Source of the DNA: Hevea brasiliensis
Lineage: Eukaryota > Streptophyta > Magnoliopsida > Malpighiales > Euphorbiaceae
Length of the DNA stretch: 64,000 bases
Assembly (NCBI RefSeq): GCF_030052815.1
Contig: NC_079493.1
Coordinates: 126,180,394 to 126,244,393, forward strand
Direction of reading: 5' to 3'
Shown: positions 13,701 to 24,900 of the stretch, one piece after another
How positions within the stretch are numbered: position 1 is the stretch's first letter
How the letters are laid out: each line of letters begins with the position of its first letter
Notes under the pieces: model-generated
Database searches by the model: none
Seen by the model: the letters and a program-made list of their open reading frames with translations, nothing else
Told to the model about the DNA's origin: nothing
Translations under genes and position numbers: made by a program

Positions 13701-14786
13701 CGCAAAATTAAGAAACTAAATGAAAGTTGGAGGAATGCTAAATCTGAAAATACCTTGTTTGTTTTCATTTTCAAGCACTTTAAGCATAATAAGCTTAACA
13801 ACCGCTTCAATTCGCTAACATGACTTGGATGATATATTGGTATTGGCAATTCAATATAACCAAAGTGACCTGAAAGTGTCAAAAGAAAAACAAAATACTC
13901 AACTCTACTTTTCAAAATAATATGTGATAGCATAATTATCAATGTCATATTATTTTTGCTTTTAATTTATAGAAGAATAATAATAATTTGACTTACCTTC
14001 ACATTTTCCAGGTTCAGATGTGCCACAAGACTCACATTTACCAAATTCAAGCGGCAAGCCAAGGAATGGATTTGTAAGCTGACTAGAATGGCTTATAGGG
14101 CAGTCACTAACAGAAGCCGTAGACTGTCGAACAATGGAGAACAACAAAAATTACATGATACTATTTTGAAACAGTAAAAAGGTTTACGAGCATAGTTATT
14201 AAAGGCTCAAGGCGCACTAAGGCGCCAAGGGGTCCTAGAGCCTAGGCGCAAGGCGAAGGCGCACGCCAGAGCGAGATGAGGCGCAAAAAAATAAAAAAAA
14301 ATAATAAAATAAATATGAATATTCCATCAAACTTCAAATAACATAAAACTAAAAATAATAATAACAAATAAGCATTCAAGTACTAAATTATTAAAACTTT
14401 AATAGTCTTTTAATCTTTCATAACTAAAGTTAACTTTGTTTGATGAGATTTTGGTGACTAATGTGCCCCTTATCCCACCAAAAAAGCTACCCCCCCCCCC
14501 CCCCAAAAAAAAAAAAAAAAAAAAAAAAAAAACTAATAGTAGGAAAACAGAAAAAGCCAGAAAATAAACATTTAAGTAACAGACCAATAGACTACATATG
14601 TAGCTCTATGTATGAATATTTCATATAAATTATTTAAGGATACAACCATAGAAGCAAATGACTCAAGTTAAAGAAGGAAACAACAAAAAGCAGAATTATA
14701 CTTACTATTTCCTTATGAGTTGCCAAACCAAATCTGATTCCAACTATCTCCCCCTCCAAAATGGTAGATTGAACATTGTCCTCCAT
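22..14786 (-). CDS. NRPE1: NRPE1, largest subunit of RNA polymerase V (17 coding exons, complete)
   Basis: Largest subunit of the nuclear plant-specific RNA polymerase V, which transcribes scaffold RNAs that guide AGO4-bound siRNAs in RNA-directed DNA methylation. Exons read from GT-AG sites, in transcript order: 14706-14786, 13997-14123, 13754-13869, 13506-13550, 12940-13107, 12124-12282, 10155-12044, 9866-10041, 7492-7552, 7205-7360, 6133-6268, 4918-5192, 4385-4558, 4158-4298, 2090-4038, 1783-1897, 22-366. They sum to 6114 bases with phases agreeing throughout: 2037 aa against roughly 1980 in Arabidopsis. Seen: N-terminal zinc site (C57, C60, C68, H71), metal-A motif ADFDGD near residues 448-453, about 25 WG/GW dipeptides (residues about 1290-1850, the AGO hook), a DeCL-type domain (about 1905-1980, [28 protein letters not shown]), then short QN-rich repeats. 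The hook and DeCL domain separate Pol V from Pol II and Pol IV. The ATG fits the conserved start (LEGEIVGI). The least certain boundary is the donor at 7205. Confidence 0.95.
25..186 (-). repeat. 42-bp tandem repeat encoding the NRPE1 C-terminal tail
   Basis: Just under four units of 42 bp (14 aa), the last one incomplete, with consensus QQQNPxSxRTLDDx. They lie between the DeCL domain and the stop codon TGA at 22-24. Arabidopsis NRPE1 ends in a long QS-rich tail. Here the equivalent place holds a short Q/N/D-rich repeat of about 54 residues. Because the unit length is a multiple of three, other frames stay open too, which explains several overlapping short ORFs. Confidence 0.85.
1692..1750. 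repeat. (CA)n microsatellite in an NRPE1 intron
   Basis: A CA/TG dinucleotide run, slightly interrupted, in the 1416-bp intron 367-1782 between the last two coding exons. The rest of that intron shows no coding or RNA feature to me. The cysteine/valine-rich minus-strand ORFs here are products of the repeat. Confidence 0.9.
2370..3035 (-). repeat. Seven-unit tandem array encoding the AGO hook of NRPE1
   Basis: Seven diverged units of about 90-105 bp inside exon 15. Each encodes roughly SPEVS(H/Q)GWG, then a PKESVKA-like stretch, then SS(Q)GWGLPDS. Every unit gives two GW/WG dipeptides, the known binding platform for AGO4-class Argonautes in Pol V. A non-periodic, W-rich stretch precedes it (about 3250-3850). 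The period is a multiple of three and two other frames contain few stops, so long overlapping ORFs exist on both strands. Confidence 0.9.
5193..6132 (-). other. NRPE1 intron, 940 bp, nothing recognised
   Basis: Intron between exons 6133-6268 and 4918-5192. It is AT-rich, with a T/C-rich stretch near 5850-5900. I see no mobile element, RNA gene or coding similarity in it. Confidence 0.6.
6908..6927. repeat. Poly-C run in an NRPE1 intron
   Basis: An unbroken run of 20 cytosines inside a C-rich stretch starting at 6901, followed near 6950 by a short (CA)n. It lies in intron 6269-7204. Its length is probably variable and may be imprecise in the assembly. Confidence 0.85.
8101..8122. repeat. (TA)n microsatellite
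   Basis: About eleven TA units in the long NRPE1 intron. Confidence 0.85.
8700..8942. mobile_element. MITE-like element, possibly hAT-related
   Basis: The left end reads GGGTCTATTTGG and the right end, read on the other strand, GGGCCCTGTTTGG, so the two ends form imperfect terminal inverted repeats about 240 bp apart. The interior is A/T-rich, with stretches near each end that could pair (AGAAAAGCA against TGCTTTTTT). There is no coding capacity. The termini resemble the common GGGCCTGTTTGG-type plant MITEs. I could not find a clean 8-bp target-site duplication. Confidence 0.55.
9010..9838 (-). mobile_element. 5'-truncated RTE-type LINE in an NRPE1 intron
   Basis: Reading the minus strand, this begins inside the reverse transcriptase at [15 protein letters not shown] (the ADD catalytic motif) and runs through [10 protein letters not shown], with frame breaks, to the element's 3' end with TTGAG repeats. 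It matches the 3' third of the near full-length copy at 51563-54830. It lies in the same orientation as NRPE1. Its 5' truncation point is only about 28 bp from the splice donor of exon 9866-10041. No exact target-site duplication is obvious. Confidence 0.9.
14205..14287. repeat. GGCGC-rich block in NRPE1 intron 1
   Basis: About 80 bp packed with GGCGC/GCGCC motifs (AGGCGCACTAAGGCGCCAAG and variants), dense in CpG within an otherwise AT-rich intron. The type looks like a repeat found dispersed in plant genomes, but I cannot name a family. It can form several local stems. Confidence 0.6.
14488..14531. repeat. Poly-C/poly-A tract in NRPE1 intron 1
   Basis: About 14 cytosines followed at once by about 25 adenines. 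The glycine/phenylalanine-rich minus-strand ORF here is an artefact of the tract. Confidence 0.85.
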
Positions 14787-15900
14787 TTCTTTATTAGCAA
14801 CAGAAAATTATGCCGAGAACAAAAGATGATGAGTGCCAAAAGATCTGACAGAAAGACAAACAAAGGGAAAGACGGAAAGTACAGCAATACCGAAAAAAGT
14901 AGGTTCAACTTCCAGCAACAAATTAATTCGGGTAAACAAATAACAAATATTTACCAAAAGAACATACAAAATTAAAAGGAAAAGGAGATGAAAACAGTAT
15001 TAGAAGCCATGACATTTTTTTATAATTACCCCAGAGTATGAACCCAAACAAAAATGGAGCATTCAACTCATTAGAGTAAAACCCACATGCAGGGACACAA
15101 ATTAAATGAGAATTATAATACTGAAACCAGTTTTGCCAAGAAACAGAATAATGCTCTTCATTTTTAGTTCTCTTAGCTCAAAGGCCAAATGATAACAAAA
15201 CTGCATTTTCGCGCTCTGTCCATTTCCCCTCCCTTAACTTTCTCAACAGAAAAAACACAGAGAGACTAAAAACACAAAAAAATGGGAAACGAGAAAAAAA
15301 AAAACCCAAATTACCTGCAAAATTCCTCTAGTGCCTCCGCTGCTGTCAACACCCAAACACCACCTTTTAAGAGCAAAATAGACAAACCAAAGCAAATGCA
15401 TTTGTTATAAACGTGAGAGGGAAAAAGTAAAACCCTGTCTCATATAGAAATCTAAAGCAAAGATAATAAGCAATAAATCCCAAAATGTCTCATATTTGCA
15501 TTCACTTCACACCCACACACACACACACACACAAAATGAGTCATTTTAAAAAATAGAACCATCAATTGTGCCGTGAAGTTTCCTCCAGTTTGAGAAAACT
15601 AACCACCCAGAATCCTATGTCACAGTTTTCTCTCTTCCCATGCATTTTCTTGCTCTCTCTCAGCTAGTAAACACCAAAAAACGCAAATGCAATCATGAAG
15701 AACGAAACCCACCTGCAAAATTCCGGCTCCTTCTGAGCTTTGACTCGGCGATTCTGACCCACAAAAACCCTAAAATTAAGAGTGAAAAAACGCAGATAAT
15801 CAAGACAGAGAAAATGGGTTTCTAGAGCTCAAGAAAAAAATAAAATTTTGAAGAGAATTTGTAAGGTACCACATAAAAATATAAGTGTGTGTTGTACTGG
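14787..15900 (-). promoter_or_regulatory. NRPE1 5' UTR (probably spliced) and promoter region
   Basis: There is no further upstream coding exon. Two donor-like sites with the same context, GGAATTTTGCAG then GT, occur on the minus strand: exon ends at 15315 and 15713. The upstream one follows about 75 bp of GC-richer, UTR-like sequence (AGGGTTTTTGTGGGTC and on). This fits one or two non-coding 5' exons spliced to the ATG exon, or alternative first exons. A (CA)n lies near 15515. The transcription start cannot be placed from sequence alone. Confidence 0.5.
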
Positions 15901-16199
15901 GCGTTTTGTTCCCTTCTACAGAGTGTTTGAGTTGGAGAGGGAGACTTTGCATGCAGAGAAAATTACTTTTTCATTTTTTCTTTTTTTTTTTCTTCATAAA
16001 AATTTAACTTGTCTTTTGCTTCTGGCTTTTAATTGGTTTTGGGTTCTTGGGTGGGTTGCTTATTGATGAAATGACTTGGATGCCCTTGGTGATTTGTGTT
16101 AATATGCTTAAAAACCTTTTAATGCAAATGGATAAAATGGGTTTTATGGTGTTTTCTCCATTAAAGAAAGTATAAAAATTATTAAATACACTCAGAGTA

Positions 16200-18180
16200 C
16201 ATTATAACCCCTAGCCATTAGTTAAAATTAACTATGGTTAGAATTCTGTAATCCACTTTACACCTTATTTGGTTGAGAGTTTTTGAGAGTTGATTATAGT
16301 TTTATAAAATTTCATAATCATCATTATTTGTTTGGAGAAGTTTTTAATTGGGATATTTTTTTTTCAAACCCATCATTTAATTAAAGCTAACTATGGTTAG
16401 AATACAACAGTCCACTTACAACTTATTTAAATGAAGGTTTTTTGAAGGTAAAGTATTTTAAAAAAGTTTTAATTAGATTAAGACTTCGAAATTGTTCGTA
16501 CTTTTACACGTGTTCGTATTTTTAGACGTGGCTAGTATTAGTTTTTGTATATAAATATTTTTATTTTATATATTTTAATTTTAATATATAAAAATAAAAT
16601 AAATTTTTAAATTTATTATCAATTACTTTATATTTTATTTTTATTACTTTTTTATGTAAGTTAGACTTTTTATTTTTTTTAATTTTTTTATAAAAATTTC
16701 ATAATAAAAATATAATAATATAATAGAATTATTGATTTCTATAAAATAAATAGAAATATTAATTAAATGTATAAAATAATTTAAGATTGGTTAAATTATC
16801 AAAAAATTTTATATTCTCCTAATATATTAAGGAAATATAATAAATTTAAATACTATCTTTATATAGTAATATGTAATTACTATATTAAATTATAGACATA
16901 TAAAATAAATATATATTAATACATCATAACATAATAATAATTGCTACTTTTTATAACATTTAAATGATAATTATTAAATAATTTATCACTTACATATAAA
17001 TAGTAGAGAAATTATTAAAATTAACAACATAATATAATTCAAAGCAATAAAATAATTAATTAATAAAAAATTAGTAAAATTAAATAAATTTTATTTTGTA
17101 CACAAGTTGCCAAATGGCATTAATTTATAATCTAAAAAAAATTCCTGAGATCAACATATAAAAATTAAATTATAAAATATTATTAGGAAATGTAACATTA
17201 TTATATTATAATTGGATTGGCTCTAAAAATATCAAGAGTTACAATATTATTAATACTATAAAATATATCTCCTTTTTATATAGGTGATTAAACAATCATT
17301 TATCACATATGTGATTATATAATTTTATCTTGATAAAATATTATTATACTCTTGTTTAGTTTTGAATTTTATCAAAAAGGAAAGTTAATAATTAAATTTA
17401 TAAAGAGTTAATTTAAATAGATATGAAACATTAAATGATATTTGTAGTGAAAAAAATTTATTAAAATATTTAAAAATTTTCTTAAATATTAGCACTCTTG
17501 AAAAAAATTATAACTTAATTACATTATATTATGATATTTTTGAATATATAATATTAACCCTTCAAAATATATAGTGAATAAGAAATATATAGAAAATAAG
17601 TGTAATTAAATAATGTATTGAATCGATAATGTTAGCCCTCTCAAAAATAATTTTTTGACTCTGCCATTGATGATAAAATTATATACATATTATGTGATGT
17701 ATGAGTATTAAAGAAAAATAATTCTATTGCTATTTTTGATAAAATAAAAAAATAATTAAGGTTTAACAATTAATTTGTTAAAGAAAATAATTATTTAATT
17801 ATAAAAATTGAGATAATAATAAAAATAATAAATATATCTACAAGAAAATTTAAAATAAAATAAAATTAAAAAAATAATTAAATATTTAGCATATAAGATA
17901 CCAATTAATATAATAATAAAGCATAGCAATCTCTATATAGTGAGTATAACTTAGCAACACCAATTTAAAATCTAAAATTTATCCACCTACTAATGCCAAA
18001 AAAGTTCTATCTACTTTATATATAAATAGATTTTTTTTATTACTTAATAACCATAGTTGGTTAAAAGCAACTATGGTAAGGATACAATAATTTACTTACG
18101 TTTTGTTTGGATGAAAGTTTTTGAAGATAAGCATAGTTTTCATAAAGTTTTCATAATTATCATTGTTTATTTTTAATTGC
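16200..18180. repeat. AT-rich intergenic DNA with three dispersed copies of a ~110-bp repeat
   Basis: Three related segments, near 16219-16340, 16385-16480 and 18051-18180, share AACTATGGTTAGAATACAA, then a CCACTTAC-like stretch, then TTATTTGGTTGAAAGTTTTTG. In the third copy the start is a perfect 9-bp inverted repeat (CCATAGTTG 18051-18059, CAACTATGG 18068-18076). They may be MITE remnants. The sequence between them is extremely AT-rich with no credible ORF. Confidence 0.55.
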
Positions 18181-19520
18181 GTATGATTCTATAATATTTT
18201 TTTAAAATTCATATTTCTATATATTAAATTATTGGATTAAGGCTTGATCTAATTTAATTTAATAACTAAAGACATATCATTTACCTATTAGATTTAATTT
18301 TTACTACTAATAATGCTTTATAAAAATGCTTTAATTTATTTTAAATTATTTGAAAATGTATTAGACAGCCTTAATTATAATTATGGCCCGTTTGCTTGAC
18401 TAGAAAAAAGCCCCAGAAAATATAACACATAAATTTACCGTTAATATATTTGAATTTAAATTTTTTTAAACTCGAATTTATACTTCTTCGAATGAATTTC
18501 ATGATAAATGATTAATAATTTTTTTAAAGGAAATAATTTATATATTTTACATAACTAAAATTTAAAGTTTATTAACCAGGTGAAGTTAAATTAAATTATA
18601 GAGAAATGGTTAATTTGAGCTTAAATCAAAATATTTAATTTAAAAAATAAATAAAATTGAATATAGAAAAAAAAAATTAAGGACAAAATTGAGCTTTTAT
18701 TCGATCATAGCATTTCGACTGGAGGTAGCTGAATGATAGAAGAAGATCGAAGAAGGGTTGGGGAAATAGAGGGCATGTGTTCGTGGGTGAATTGTCTTTC
18801 TTGACATGCACACTTTACATGCAGATGCTTGCTTTTTCCTTGAGCTTCTTGGGCAAATTAATGGAAGGAATCAAGGATCATTGCCATTGAATAACTATAT
18901 GCTATGCTAATCATTTTCCTTTCATAGAAAAGAAAAAAGAGTAATAAAGAAGAGAGAAACTTTTCTTTTATTATCGTTATGATTATTCTGTTTTTAGAGA
19001 AAGCACATATCTTGTATTTTTCTTGTTTAACTTGATTCATTCCTACTTGTTTTCTTCATGTATAAGCTGACACTGCAACTAACTAATTCTTTAAGCATAA
19101 AACATGCCTCATGTATCATGACTAGAAAGATAGGAAGTCATTACTTGTTATTTTGCTTCGATCGAAACTTTAGGGATTGACTAGCGTCGAGGAGGCTCAT
19201 TAAAGTGCTCATAGCAAAGATTTTCTCCATTCACAATAATCAAACACTTGATCTTATTTAAGAGATACGGAGTCTTTTATCACTTGTATCAACTCCATTG
19301 ATTTCACTTATTTTATATGTCCCATAATATATATTATATATTGAATTTATAATAGATCGAGTTTAAATAAAATTTTTTAATGTTACAGCTATATTTGTAT
19401 TTTATATTAAAATTGAAATTTAAACACGAAATTTTATACTCCCAAAAACAAATTTATCTGACCTAATCAGATGTAAGGATGACATCAATACATTTTGTTA
19501 ATGGGGCAACCTAATATTTG
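18181..19520. other. Intergenic, no feature recognised
   Basis: AT-rich to about 18700, then more balanced sequence to 19250. I see no conserved ORF, tRNA or known microRNA sequence. The 60-aa ORF near 18858-19040 has no recognisable content. Confidence 0.5.
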
Positions 19521-19529
19521 TTGTTGATG

Positions 19530-21980
19530 GGCAGCCTTGTAGTATCCCTAGAAATTGGCTAGGCATAGCTAGCCTGCACATATTAGAAAGGATCGACTAT
19601 TGTTACCTAAGTGCACCAATGGAACTAAACCATTCACTGTTGTGTGTGATTCATTACTGTGAAAGTGAAATTCTCTAGATCAATTTCCCTAAGTGCAGTC
19701 AGTTCAATAAACATTACAGGGAGACATACCAGCTGATAAGCTCCAGAATTCTCAGCACGTGGACCTTCATTTTCTATCTCACACTCCCTTCATATACTCA
19801 AGCCCATTTAAAGTACCCAATGAATCAAACCACAGCATCTAACAGTTGTTCGGATGATAGGGGATCCACTGTTCCATTCTTGGTGGCTAGCTAGCTATTA
19901 CAGGAGTTATCTCTAGCAATTAAATGATGAGCGTATGAGTCATTCTTACACATTGTTATAAGCTACACTATACAAAGCCTCTTTATTGGTCCTAAATAAT
20001 GATTCACACTTTACAATCAAAGAAGCAACCTAGCCACCATTCTAGCATTCTACCTCTAATTTTTAAACTTAAAATAAACTCGGCTGAGCTCAACTCATTA
20101 AACAGCTCATGATGCATGCATCTTAGAATGTCTCTGACCATTGGGCTCATGAGCAAATCCCTCCACATTGCTGTGAATTCCACTAGACAAGGCCTCTTTA
20201 TTTTATCCTTATTTTATGAAAGGAATGGCTCATAAATGGGTCCTAAACAATGATTCACACTTTATTATGAGCAATAAGCAACTCATATCCCCCCATTGTA
20301 GAAAGCTACTCTTAGAGCTTTAAGCCTAAACATTTTGGGCCAATGTGCTTTCAAAATGGTGCCTAATGCCTAGGCTACAAACTGGGTGTGATTCATCAAC
20401 TATAAAAAAGTTAAAAAAAGGTTAAAAGCATCATGGAGGTAGAATCTTGTATTGTTGGATGTGATTCAATTATAGTGCAGGTGAAAGTTCCAGACCAATT
20501 TCTCTAGTGCAGTCAGTTCATAAAACAGCAATATTGGGAGACAGGCCATTTGTTGAGCTGCAGATTTCTCAGCATTGTGGCCCTCCAACGTCACACTAAC
20601 AGTTACACACTCTAGCCACTTGAAGAATACTATGATTGAAAATCTATTGTTTTAATATCATGGAAAGTCAAATTTGTGTACATGCAAATTAATTTAAAGG
20701 GCACAAAATCCCATTTCTGGGCTTTAAAACTTAGACTTTGAATCTTTAATTTTCTCCATTAGGAAGATTACACAAATCACATACTCAAGAGCATATGAAG
20801 TATGAAGTTTGCAAATTAGACATTTATAAGTGGCTCAGTATTGAGATTAAAGTAAACTTTAATGTCATATTGATAAATTGAAACGAACCTAACTCTGCCC
20901 CAAAAGAAACTTTGTTGAGAGATGATTGCGCAAGTAATATAACAAGCACATTGTCTACCATATAGTATTTTAGCATACACTCAATCAATAACTATGATAT
21001 GTTATATATATATATTTTAATTCAAGCATAGAAGAGGAAAAGAGAGAGGCAAAAATTAGAACACTCATCAAATAAACACCAACTTTTGTTCATAGAAAGA
21101 AATATCTGCTGATGAATAAAACTAGGTAGTAGGCTTTTTGAGAAGCATAATAGTGTATGGGAAAATCTGTGTTGATATGTACATAATGCAGTCAATTCAA
21201 ATCACACTCCAGTGGACAAGGCATTTGATAAGCTGCAGACTTCTCTCTGCATGTGGCCCTCCCATCCACACTGATAGTGGTACTTATTTATTTAAAGGCC
21301 ATTTCGACTTGACTGCATAAACTCATTTCAACTATTCATTCTTCTTTTTTTTCTTTAAAGAAAAAAAAAAAAAAAAAAACTTATGCTGCAAAGTTATGGT
21401 TCATATGCCCTAAAGTTTAAAGCCATTGCAGCTCTCACTAAAGTCATCATCTCTCTCTAGTCTCTTCCCTTTAGGTCAAGTTGACCCTTCGACATTGATA
21501 CTTCAAAGTAAACATCTTCAACTTTCAAGAATCATTTGTTTTTCTTTCAAATGAAAATTTTATTCTTGACCATTATTTGTACTTCATTCCTAAACCCAAA
21601 TCCATCTGATTATTTGCCTTTAATAAGTTCGTTTGAGTTAGGTATCCAAAAATACCCGACCCGACCCATTGCCCTCTCTACCCGGAAGATAATGAGGCAT
21701 TGAACACACTTGATATCACCGTTATAACTCCATCATATTTATGGAAGTTCAGACCAAACGGAGAACTCTTCCAAGTTGTGCTGGAGTAGACATTAGGCCA
21801 CTTGGATATATGCAATTCAAAATATTGCAAAATAAAACTCTCCTGAAACCGACAATGAATTTATATGCACCATTTTGACTTATGAGGTGTAGTTTCCTCT
21901 CGATGTGGCTTTCCTAATCATAAAGTGAAAGTGGTAGATTGTCAAGCCATTAATTTCAACTAGACAAGCCATTTCGAAAA
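19530..21980. repeat. Non-coding region with four diverged copies of a hairpin-forming repeat
   Basis: Segments near 19640-19790, 20455-20600, 21180-21310 and, more diverged, 21850-21990 share an order of words: GTGCAGTCAGTTCA, GATAAGCTGCAG-like, TTCTCAGCA or TTCTCTCTGCA, then TGTGGCCCTCC. A second pair of related segments (about 19940-20040 and 20150-20290) shares ACAA(G)GCCTCTTTATT and AATGATTCACACTTTA. Copy 2 folds well: TTGG/CCAA, GGCCA/TGGCC and TGTTGAG/CTCAGCA around a 10-nt loop (20534-20588). There is no coding capacity and I matched no known microRNA. Cluster origin by local duplication is inferred. Confidence 0.6.
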
Positions 21981-21990
21981 CCCATTGCTT

Positions 21991-24900
21991 TAAATTGAAA
22001 AAGTTTGAAAGCACTGATCATAATTCCACTGTGATTCAATGCACATAAATTGGAAATATGAAGTAGTGATTTCAGACAATGATCCTGAAGACCTTTTAAT
22101 GATGCCATTTTTGTCAAGAATTTGCTGCTAACTTACTGTACAGAGTGCGTGGCAGGAAGAAGAGAAATTGCATAGATAATAAGTTGGGGTGGGGTGGGGG
22201 GGAATACTTTAGCTCTGGAGCCTCATAATGTGGAGGATCTATGGACCCCTTTCAATCTTTTAATTGATTGATTTAGGTACTTGCTTCAGAATTTAAAACG
22301 TAAGGAATAATAGAAATGTTAGATTATGCTACTTCTCAGTGTTTTTGCTCATGTTCTTGGTAGAAATCAGCAAATTGTAATTCAAATGGAACTGCATACC
22401 CTATAAGCACAAGAGAATATCAAATTATATATGTTGGTTTTCTACTGAAATAATTGCATGAAAAAAAGAATTTGAGTGGTGCAACTGCTAAATAGTTAAA
22501 TGAATGTGCAATTATAAATCTGAAGGCACAATAATAATTAATAGGGTACATATAATAGTAATAGTGTTAACCTCCTTTTTCCCATCTTTCTCATCATTTC
22601 TCTTCTCCTCCCTTATTTATTCTCTCTTTAATTTCCTTTTTGAGTGGCCACTATGTGTGTTCACCAGTGACAACCTCTCTCATTCTTTTTTTACTTTTAT
22701 TTTTAGTTTTTTTTTTTCTAGTAACTCCCATTATTTGTATCTATTTGAAATAAATTATAGGCAATATCTCATCATATCTATCTTTGTTGGTAAATCTTGA
22801 CTTTATAATTTTATTGTGCTATTTTTGAAATTCTTTGCATTATATTTTATACAAGTAGTTAATTTTATTTATGTAAAAATACAATAGATTGATTTACACT
22901 TAATTTTTTTTTTTCAATTAATAAAATATCTTTCCTATTTTCTGAAAAACAAATGTGAAGACCATTTTGTATTGCTCTCTCTCTAAAAAAGTATTCTTTA
23001 CAATAAAGAAATAATTAATAGTAAATAGATTTATGGAAATTTTTAATGTTTTTCTTGTAATTTCAAACTAATTGTAGTAGATTATGTAAATAAATTTTTT
23101 ATCATTCAATTCTATTTGAAATAAAATCTATATTAATATTTAAAAATTATAAATATTTTCATATTATTTTAGATTTTTTTTCATTTTTTTCTTTTTTTTT
23201 ATCACTAACTTACCATATTTTTATTATCAAACTATTTAATATATGAATAAATCATCTTAATTAATACTCTCTATTTTATATATTAGTAAAATTAGGATGA
23301 TAAAAAGGAATGTTATATGATGTTGATGTGGTGCTATAAAAGTTCTCATGATGGCTAGTAATACTTGTAGGGCAGTCGGTGAAACCTTGGCCAATAAAAT
23401 CATGTTTATTTTATACAATATAAGCCATTAAAGTGCTTTTCTATGTCAATGGTATTGGTAGCTAGTGGAAAGGCATGATTCTATATGGAAAATACTTGTT
23501 TAAATTGAGTTTATAATAAATTAAAATATAATTATATAAAATTTATATATGTAATAGATAAATATCATCATATATTTTATATTTTGAGTTCACGATAAAT
23601 TAAATTTAAATAAGAAAAATTTATAACATAAATCTTTCTATATATATATATATATATATCAACCCAACATTTTAAATTTCTCTCTCTCTATGTATATTAT
23701 TCTCTTTTTATCAAATTTGCTGCTTTAAAGTTTTAAGCTTTGGAGATAGTGGTAGACTAGCACCACTTTTTTTTTTTTTTGTTGGTACGTTAAAGTTGTT
23801 TCACATGGTAAGTGGCCAGTAGTGATTTATATATTATAATTTATAACTTAATCTTTGAAGTATGATAAAATTATTATTTATTTTTTTAATTTTAAATAAA
23901 ATTAAAATCTTTCTAAAAATAAATAAAATATAAAAATTTTAATCCAAATGTCCTTTTTAGTACTATTAATACTAAATTTATGTATGCAGATTGATTATTG
24001 GAGTTGATGGGAGAGAGTTTTGAAAAACTAGTTGTATGATTGAATTTGAAGGAATATGATTGATATCTAAAGTTTCCACTTACAAAGATGTTATTAGGTT
24101 AAAAGTACTTGCAAATCTGCCTAAGATTAGCAAAACAGGACATGTCGGTAACTGCATGCTGAAGCATTTTTAAAAGAGACTTAAAGATTTCACTGTGAAA
24201 TATTTAGCTAAATATAGGGTGACTTAATATCAAAGCATACTCAGAGCATAAAATCCACCTCCCTCACGAGGGTGACTTAATATCAAAGCATGAATAGGCT
24301 CTAATACAAAATAAATCGAGTTTAACTTAATTTCAAAAATTATTGCTAAATCTTTACATTTAGATATTGTAATTTATCTCAAATTAATGTGGGATAAACG
24401 ATAAATAAAAATGTTAAAAAATATTAAATTTTTATAAAAGTGTTAACTTTTTATTTGATGGTGTATGAAAAATTTGATTTTATATAACAAAAGAGAAGGA
24501 AATATTCCATTCTTTAAATTTTTTATTTAGGGAAAAAAATATTCTTGATTTCTGCTTTTAGACAACTTTAACCGACCTCATCCTATGCTAAAAAAGAGTT
24601 CGAGATTATCCGTTTTATGAATAAAGGTGATGAGTTTTATCATATCTATATTTTAAATTTATTTTATTTTTATCTATAACTTATTTTTTTATAATTTTAA
24701 TGATAAAAATTTTACCAACATAAACTTACCAAAGCAAATTTAGAAAAAATTCACAAATTATTATATTAATACTGAATGAAATTTAAACAGAATTAATTAG
24801 AAAAAAAAATCATATAAAGGATTCTAATTAACTTAAAATTAAGATTTATTATTATTATTAAAAAATATTAACTGAGTTGTTAACTTTTTAGATATTAATC

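Noticed and set aside
20533..20588. Known microRNA precursor (miR398- or miR167-like words)
   Set aside because: The stem is real, but the arms do not match those mature sequences well enough; kept only as an unnamed hairpin repeat.
22504..22800. 98-aa plus-strand ORF in the long intergenic region
   Set aside because: F/S/L-rich translation of T-rich DNA with no domain pattern or neighbouring exon.
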